From Pleurotus djamor (lineage: Eukaryota; Basidiomycota; Agaricomycetes; Agaricales; Pleurotaceae), in NCBI GenBank assembly GCA_029747585.1, contig JAPEVF010000105.1, positions 45,627 through 109,626 on the forward strand: a stretch of DNA of 64,000 nucleotides, in the 5' to 3' direction. The notes beneath the pieces were generated by a model that was not told the DNA's origin, ran no database searches, and saw only the letters and a program-made list of their open reading frames with translations. A program made the translations under genes and the position numbers. The number at the start of each line of letters is the position of its first letter. Positions within the stretch are counted from its first letter, which is position 1. This document shows, in pieces, positions 57,110 through 64,000 of the stretch.

Positions 57110-60100
57110 ATGTCCTCGAAGCTACACCAGACTCCTGGACTCCGTCGGCGTGAAGACGAAAATCCACCCCAAATGCCAGCACCTGTAGTCGACGAGCAGC
57201 AGCACGTCCGCAATGCCCTCTTTGGAGTTGACTGTCCACACAAAGACATGGCCATGGGCAGGAACTTGGTTGTCAACATTGATGGTACCTCAAATCAATT
57301 TAGCGAGACGGTATGTATAGCCTTTCTCTTCTTGCAAATGACCAGACTAGCCTTACTGGACTCTGTCACCAGAGTACGAACGTCGTCGAAATGTTCAGTC
57401 GCCTCATCAAAGACTTGAATCAGCGTGTCTACTATGACAGCGGGATCGGCACTTACGCTCGGCAAACACTCTCTTGGAGCTACGTCAAGCAGGTAATGGA
57501 CCACAAGATCGATACGGCTATCGCGTGGTTTGCTCGTCCAATGTGTCCGTGGGTGACCGCAGTGCTGACATGATTCCTCAGGAACTTCGAGAAGATTGTT
57601 CATGCAGCCTATAAATGGCTTTCCGAAAACTACGAACCCGGCGATCGTATCTTTCTTTTTGGTGAGTACATCCTCATTATCCACCATTTATCCAAGCTAA
57701 GCAAATTCACAGGCTTCTCGAGAGGCGCGTATCAGGTTCGCGTCATCGCCGGCATGATCGAGAAAGTATGTCACGTTGATTCTTCCCAAGACTGGTCTCT
57801 GACGACATCCTGTAGGTTGGATTGCTCCACAAGGGCAATGATCGACAAATCCCGTTGTATGTTTATCCCTTTCAAAGTGTGGAGTAACCTTACCCATCTT
57901 CCGTAGTGCCTATGAGCTGTATTCCTCGGTGACTGGCGATTCCCCACGGGAGGCTCGGCAAGCGCACGATGACCCGGAGGCGAAGAATGCGTCATCAAAA
58001 ACCGCAGACCCCTTCGAAGATTCGGACGCGCGGTCTACAGCTCCCGAGGTCAATGAATCGACTATGAACAATCAGCACCGCAAGAAACCAGAAGAGCAGC
58101 CAATATGGAGCCGATTACGCGCCAAATTCATACACAACAAGAAGGGGAAAAGTAAAGCTCGCGCGGACAAGGAGCACAAGCTCTGTGCCCAATTCAAACG
58201 CTCTCTTTGCCACGAAGATGTCAAAGTTCACTTCGTGGGTGCATGGTACGTTGTGACAATCATTCCCCGTCCAAGAGATGTCACTGACGCTGATTGTATT
58301 GCATCAAGGGATACCGTGTCCTCGATCGGCGTGTTCAGAGGCAAGTCATTCCCAGAAACGGTTTCTGGAATGACCCATGTGTGTCACTTTCGACACGCAC
58401 TTGCCTTGGACGAACGACGAGCGAAGTTTCAGCCCGAGTATGTAAATGGAGGTCTGGGACCATCAAAACCGGGGAAGGGAGTGAAATGTGGTGACGTGAA
58501 GGAAGTTTGGTTTGCGGGATCACACTCTGATATGTGCGTCAAGCAAGCTTTTCATCTCTTCGTACCACATACTAATACTGATTCTCACAGCGGCGGAGGA
58601 AACGTCTCGAACGAAGATTTGACCAACTTTGGGCCTTCCCTTCGCTGGATGACGTACGAGGCGATGGCCTGTGGACTTCGAATCAAGCCATACTTGGGGA
58701 AATGGCTCCCTGTGGTTCCCAAGGAGTCGCTTGTTGGCGCTTGGATTGCTCTGGAGTACTTCCCATTCAGCGCGCTTTCGTATCGGGACGAAAACAGCTT
58801 GACATGGAGGTAAAATTTCCATTTCTTGGTACGAGACCTTCGGATCCTCACTCTGTGGTATTCTTAGACCTCATCGTGGCGCACCTCGACGTATCCAAGA
58901 CGGGCAGCTCATTCATGAATCAGTCTTCACTCAACAGTCAGACCACTCTCGTTCCTCGGAGCTGAATCATGCAATATACTGTCCGAAGGCTGTGATCCAC
59001 GAGTCCTTTGGGTATTCAAGCTGGCACGACCTCTTCGCTGCCTCCTCAGCGGCGCAGCAACTATTTCTCATAGAGCGCGACCCATACGAGAATGCTTTCC
59101 ATGTACTGGGCTGTCTTGCCATCGCTTGCTTCGCACTAGATTCAGGGTCTACCGATCGTGCCGCAGCTGTTAAATCTTTTGAAACAAATATGGTAATACT
59201 TCAATCCTTCTCCAGTGACGGTGAGTTGAAATGTATTCCTAATTACAGTGCACGACTAATTTCAGGCATAGAGACACATTTGGCATCCCTTCTTGAAGTT
59301 CCGGATGCAGGAGGCACTCTTCTGACGGCACTTGGTGTAGCTGTGCATCACCAGGTCCTCGGCTCGATGACTCTGGAACTCAAGGAGACGTTGATACGAC
59401 TCCTTTCGCGGGCGCGAGCGGTACCAACAACTGCTCGGTTTCTACCTGTTTCTCAAGTCTACCAGTGGGGCTCAAAAATTCGTCGATACCGAGATGATTT
59501 TCTTGAAGTTCTCCAACAATTTGGTGAGTTGCTTCATTGTTGAAACGAGCTGGCGTTCACGATCTTTGTGTAGCATGCCGTGGGAATATGACAGCCCCTG
59601 ACTACATCCTTGGGGCCGCTTTCCTGCGGACTGACCCCAAGCAGGTTGTAGTTACTGCACATGGTCGAGAGAGCCAGACGACATCTATTTTGACTTGGGA
59701 TGGATCCACTCAACCACCTAAGGAGATCGTCAATGTTCGAGGAGTGCGGTCCACAATTTCCCGGGATGGTTCGCATATCGCCACTTGTTTTATGCGTGAT
59801 CTGAGCGTTGTCGACATCACACCGCGGCCGCCCGTAGTCATCAAAGGTATTGAAGAAGAGCATCGTGATGGCTATGGCGGCATCCGCCATCTCTGCCTCT
59901 CTGACGATCACCAAACCCTAGCAACATGGCGTCAGTACGGCTCGATCACGCTGTGGCGACCGGAGGGAGATCAATGGAAAGTGTTCAAGCGATTCCGCAA
60001 TGTGATTGATCTCATGGATTGCCTTGCATTTGCAAGGGATGGCTCTCGTTTGGTGGCCAGTACATGGGATGGAATCCAAGTTTGGAAGGTGGCGGGCCGA

Positions 60101-60496
60101 GGGTCCAGTTCGGTCTGGTTGGAAGATTCTGATCAGTCATCTTCACTTGCGTGGAGTCCTTCCGGCGATTCAATCGCTTCTGGCACCGACAATGGCACTG
60201 TGACTATTTGGAGCGCTGACCAGGGGAAGATAACACACACTTTCAAAGCCCATGATGATCGGATTCGGTGTCTGACATTCCGGGACGACGGACAAGTGCT
60301 TGCGACGGGGGGCCTTGACCACAGGATACGGATTTGGAGATGGGGAACCTGGGAGAAAATGTGGGAGTTTGATGTTGGTGAGGCGGTTTGCTTGCTTGCT
60401 TTCTCTCCTGATGGGAAGCAGCTTGTATCTGGGCACGAAAACAGTGCAGTCTACCTTTGGGATGTGGACACGGGGCAGTCCGAGCCTGTAGAGTGA
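57110..60496 (+). CDS. DUF2235 lipase-like domain fused to WD40 repeats, copy B
   Basis: The ATG at 57110 starts MSSKLHQTPGLRRREDENPP. The DUF2235 domain begins NLVVNIDGTSNQFSE and continues over introns through STNVVEMFSRLIKDLNQRVY, YDSGIGTYA, FEKIVHAAYKWLSENYEPGD and GFSRGAYQVRVIAGMIE (nucleophile Ser). Asp follows in HFVGAW/DTVSSIGVFRG and His in WFAGSHSD/IGGGN. The middle part lacks the three PxGFxxRF modules of copy A and reads LIERDPYENAFHVLG then LKETLIRLLSRARA. The last exon has at least six WD40 blades (for example DGQVLATGGLDHRIRIWRWG) and ends SEPVE at 60496. All catalytic residues are present. Eight or so introns of 45-60 bases sit at the same places as in copy A, so the pair arose by DNA-level inverted duplication. 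Confidence 0.87.
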
Positions 60497-63400
60497 TTGT
60501 GTATATTTCCTCGAGTTTGCCTCGAGTTTGCCTCGAGTACCACAATCTGGAGTAGAGTAGGTTTTCAGTAGGTGGTTGGAAGCTGGAAAAGCTTAGCGTT
60601 CGACATCGTATAGCGTCAAAGTGACGACGACCCGACGACCCAAGGTAGAATCAATGTGAACACAGGGGGACGGTCCCAAGACGGTCCCCCAAACAAGATG
60701 TTCGGAGGAGCGGTGCGAATACCGATGACGTCACAGGGACGCGTTTTGATTGGTCGAATGTTATTGAGTCCGATTCCCACCGACTCATTGCAAAGCGACG
60801 ACCTCGCTTTCTTCCTCACCGTCACGACCAACGCCGACGTCCATTTCTCAAAATCATGCTAGCGATTCCCTTCTTCCTTCCTTGAAATCCGTTTTCTCAA
60901 GTCTCAGCCCGTCCTTCCACTCTGCGGCGAAAGTCCACCATCCGGTTCCTCGTGTGTTGATCTTGCCCTCCCTTCAGCGCTAGCATTCATTGACATTTAG
61001 GACCAGGACGATCTCCTACCTTACGCCCAAGTATCGTTCCCATTCTGATCGAGTAACTCCCCGCTGGATAGTCATCAATGCCAATATGGTGCCGCAGAAC
61101 TCGAGCCAGAGCCCGTGTGCGTTTGGTCTTCTTTTTTCACGCTTTTGCAGCTCATTCCCATCGACAGTCTTACAGGGCTGTTGTGGCTGCTCGTTGAAAA
61201 GCTCTACACCTATTCCACCGCTTTCCTCCCACTGTTTTGGGAACTCAAGCACCCCCGCTCTCTGTTTCTGCGAAGTCAACCTCTCCCCCTTCGTAAGACG
61301 GGATATATGTCCAGCGTCGGGTTCAATGCATGAAGACTCTTGGTCGGCTGTTCGTAGAGGGCGCCAGTCGCTGAGCATACACCACGCGTACACACAACTC
61401 CCAGCGTCCCTCAATTGGATCTTTCAACCTCCTGCCTCCTTCCTCCCTCCACCAATCGCATCGTCACAAAGGGCTGCTAAGGTGGTCGCTATGTACTCCG
61501 TGATAGAGCGGGGTCTTCACCATCAGTCTCAGCGATCCAGGGAAGATAGCTGGGCGAGTACGTAGTCTGACAGTGGGACGCATCACCAAATGTCTGAGCA
61601 GCGACACAATTCTCGACATCGCAACCAGGATGCCCCCCAGCCCAGCCGTTCATTCGCACACCCATATCATAACCCATTATGCGAAGATCCCGCATCGCCC
61701 TCACCTTCCTCTCACACGTATACCTGCCCCGTGACGATAAGCTTTATTTTCGTACGGAATCACCATCCCCACCTCTGTCAGCCTCACACACGAAACCTGG
61801 ACCATTACCATCATCATCCACTCGCTCCCGTCGTTGGGGAACCTGTATGATTATACCTTCACGGCGATACATCGATGCCTTGGTCCTATCTAGAAGACGG
61901 ACTTTGGTGGTAGCGGTATTCGCTCCCAGGAGGATTGGGTTAGAGGATAAACACAAGACCTTTGCAACATCCTTCCTGGAGTCGTACCTAGACGTCGTGG
62001 AACCTTGGCCGAAATGCACGTCTCCTCGTACACGCTCCCTGCTCTTCTCGTCGTCGTCTGTCATGTTGGAATCTCGGAGGACGGTAAATCGTAAGGAATC
62101 AGGGTGGAATGGAAACGTGGAAGGGAGCTCTAGACTGCGAGAAGGTGCGTACCCTTCTCCTCATTTCTCTCTTTGCGTCCTCACAGGAGTCTGTCTGCAA
62201 GGCTTCGACCAAGCTGCGATGCGACGCGAGCATATACTCTATATCTCCATCTCCTCCGCTCTCTCCCCCTCAAGCTATGGAGATTGGACCATCCTGATTC
62301 CATTTACCATCGTCTCCCTTCAAGACGTGCTCCCTCACCGCTCGGTGATGGCCTCAGTCTCTGCCGCTTCTGTGGTGATACCTGCGAAGAGGATAGGACC
62401 ATACCCACTGGACCATCAGCTCGAAGATGGAGGCGGCTAGAAGGAGGAGTGGTACAGGTGGGGCATCATGCGGATATCCGAGTGGTTCCAATGCTGTACT
62501 TAAAGACCCTCCGTCACAGCGCTGGTCCATTAGCTCGCCGTTCCGTGTCACCACGACCAGCCACTCCGCTGCCCTCGAGTGATCGCGCTCTCCTGGAGTC
62601 TAGCATTCGACTGAACACCTGCCACATGGATCTGGGATGGGTAATTGGCATGGAAGCGGAGCAGGAGGAGGATGGAGAGGGTAGGGGAGACGGAGCTGAG
62701 CAAGTGTCCGATTGGATTCGAGGTTTCAACTAGCCTCTACCGACATCATTCATGCGCAGAGTTCAGCGACTCAGAGGCTTCTTGTCCATCGCAATCATCG
62801 CTCCCCGGAGACAACCTGTACACCTTCCCTTCAACCCTCTTCATCCGTGGTCCTCTTCTCAATACGTCTCATGCCACACGCACCACCGGGCATCGATGTC
62901 ATCGGCTTCGACCTGCTTTATCAGCACCAAGAACGTACGGTTCGCGACTTCCTCAAATCCTTTTTTTCCGTGGGTACTGCGATTTTGCCACTGGACTGCT
63001 CGCTAATCGCACTACGATTGACACGGACATTCGTATACCTACCTACCTACCTTACTACCTGTGACCATGGACGAGGTCTCTTTATGTGCACGTTACTCCA
63101 CGGCCCTTCGTTCTGTCAGCCACGGAAAACACATATCCCAGCCAATCTTCGTTGTCATTCCCTCATTTGTCTGGGTTTCGATCTTGTCATACGTTCCTTG
63201 TCACACAACTCACTGAGTCTTGTCTTCTTGTCCTCGCGGCTCGGCTTCGAGCACCAGTCCTTGCTCATCCATTGCTTATCCCTTGCCGGTCTTATTTACA
63301 TACCCATTGCTATCATCCATTCGTCATCCTGGGCCCAGGCATCTACCCGACTACAATCAAAATGACATATTCACCGGAGTACCCGAGCTGAGACCACTCA

Positions 63401-63992
63401 TTGCCGTCCAATGTTGACCTTTCCTTATTGCTCTTATACCTCAAAGAGAACCAACGTCGGAGATCTTTTCAGGAAACTCGGGGTCACTACGCCCACTGTA
63501 TCAATGCGAGCTTCAGCAAGACCACGTTTATACCCGGATATCTCGACCTCCCACAAGCTTTCTGTTTCGAGCGCAACTTGGCCCTGCATTGAAATCTAGC
63601 TTTTGTACGACGTTCGAGTCCCCTCAGATGGAAAGGTCATGAGCTGTTCAACGTTCCACGTCCACCTGCAAACCGTGACTCTGCTTCAAGCCGAGCAGAT
63701 CACCTTCAATTACCGCCTTACCTCCATCAAACCCGCAAGTATGTACTCCTCGTGCTTCGCAAATCAGATTTTCTGGCAACGTCCATGAAGCACGAAGCCT
63801 TTGTAGGTCCAATCGTTCATCGATTTCCCCACCAGATATTGTCAGACCATGTCAATGTGTCTGGACTTGGGCTACGCGGTCGCCTTTCTCACTTCAGGCA
63901 AGCGGAGCTTGACAACCGAAGCAAACGATATAGAGTATATTATTTCTCTTCCTCCCCACTCTTCCCCCCCTCTTCCCTCCGTACCCCCCAAA
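60497..63992. other. Gene-poor interval of about 3.5 kb
   Basis: No family signature found on either strand. Long overlapping open frames (the longest about 250 codons at 61679-62440) show Ser/Arg/Pro-rich composition typical of chance frames in CT-rich DNA. A tandem ctac(c) stretch lies near 63040-63058. Polypyrimidine tracts at 63940-63980 precede the ATG at the right edge. Confidence 0.4.
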
Positions 63993-64000
63993 ATGTCTTC
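63993..64000 (+). CDS. Possible start codon of a gene running off the right edge
   Basis: The last bases read ccccccaaaATGTCTTC. A long pyrimidine tract ending about 13 bases before the ATG and an A at position -3 are typical of fungal start sites, and the gene-poor DNA before it would be its promoter. Only the first codons are in the window, so the product is unknown. Confidence 0.3.

Noticed and set aside
61679..62440. Plus-strand frame of about 250 codons
   Set aside because: Low-complexity Ser/Arg/Pro content, no domain, no consistent start context; typical of chance frames in CT-rich DNA.
63601..63680. GTTCGAGTCCCC resembling a tRNA T-arm
   Set aside because: The flanking bases do not pair as a T stem, and no acceptor or anticodon stem can be built.

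Overview
The window looks like nuclear DNA of a filamentous basidiomycete, most likely an agaricomycete. Genes are split by many short GT-AG introns of about 45-65 bases. The recognisable families are typical of that group: an RTA1-like protein, a DUF6533-type membrane protein, DUF5648 secreted proteins, F-box/LRR-like proteins, a fungal ubiquitin-like (ULD_2) protein and a DUF2235-WD40 fusion. A tRNA-Gly(GCC) carries a 12-nt intron. Scattered N bases mark unresolved or allelic positions. Exon limits were read by eye from splice signals and comparison between paralogs, so ends are approximate unless stated.

Layout. 0-3.3 kb: hydrophobic exons and a DUF6533-type receptor-like gene. 4-13 kb: two paralogous Ser/Thr-rich single-pass membrane proteins (minus strand) flank a tRNA-Gly, a ULD_2 gene and an RTA1-like gene. 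14.9-19.3 kb: a DUF5648 secreted protein with a frame break, then a PHO84-like phosphate transporter. 19.6-27.1 kb: four F-box/LRR-like paralogs; the last is inverted head-to-head against the third, and the third has a frameshift. 28-35 kb: a second DUF5648 gene and an array of small secreted protein genes and relics on alternating strands. 35.5-38.3 kb: a vezatin/myosin-binding-type membrane protein. 40.2 kb: a third DUF5648 gene, followed by a 1.58-kb element with about 37-bp terminal inverted repeats. 43-47 kb: gene-poor relic DNA with a degenerate ribosomal protein eS17 fragment. 47.5-60.5 kb: two inverted copies of a DUF2235 lipase-like/WD40 fusion gene separated by 6 kb without recognisable genes. 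60.5-64 kb: no recognisable gene, with a possible start codon at the right edge.

The main theme is local duplication. At least five families occur here in two to four copies (F-box, DUF5648, small secreted cysteine proteins, Ser/Thr-rich membrane proteins, DUF2235-WD40), and several copies are decaying. This resembles a fast-evolving accessory region rather than a co-regulated metabolic cluster. No CRISPR, operon or biosynthetic gene cluster was seen. The strongest candidates for new biology are the inverted DUF2235-WD40 pair, the alternating small-secreted-protein array and the TIR element.
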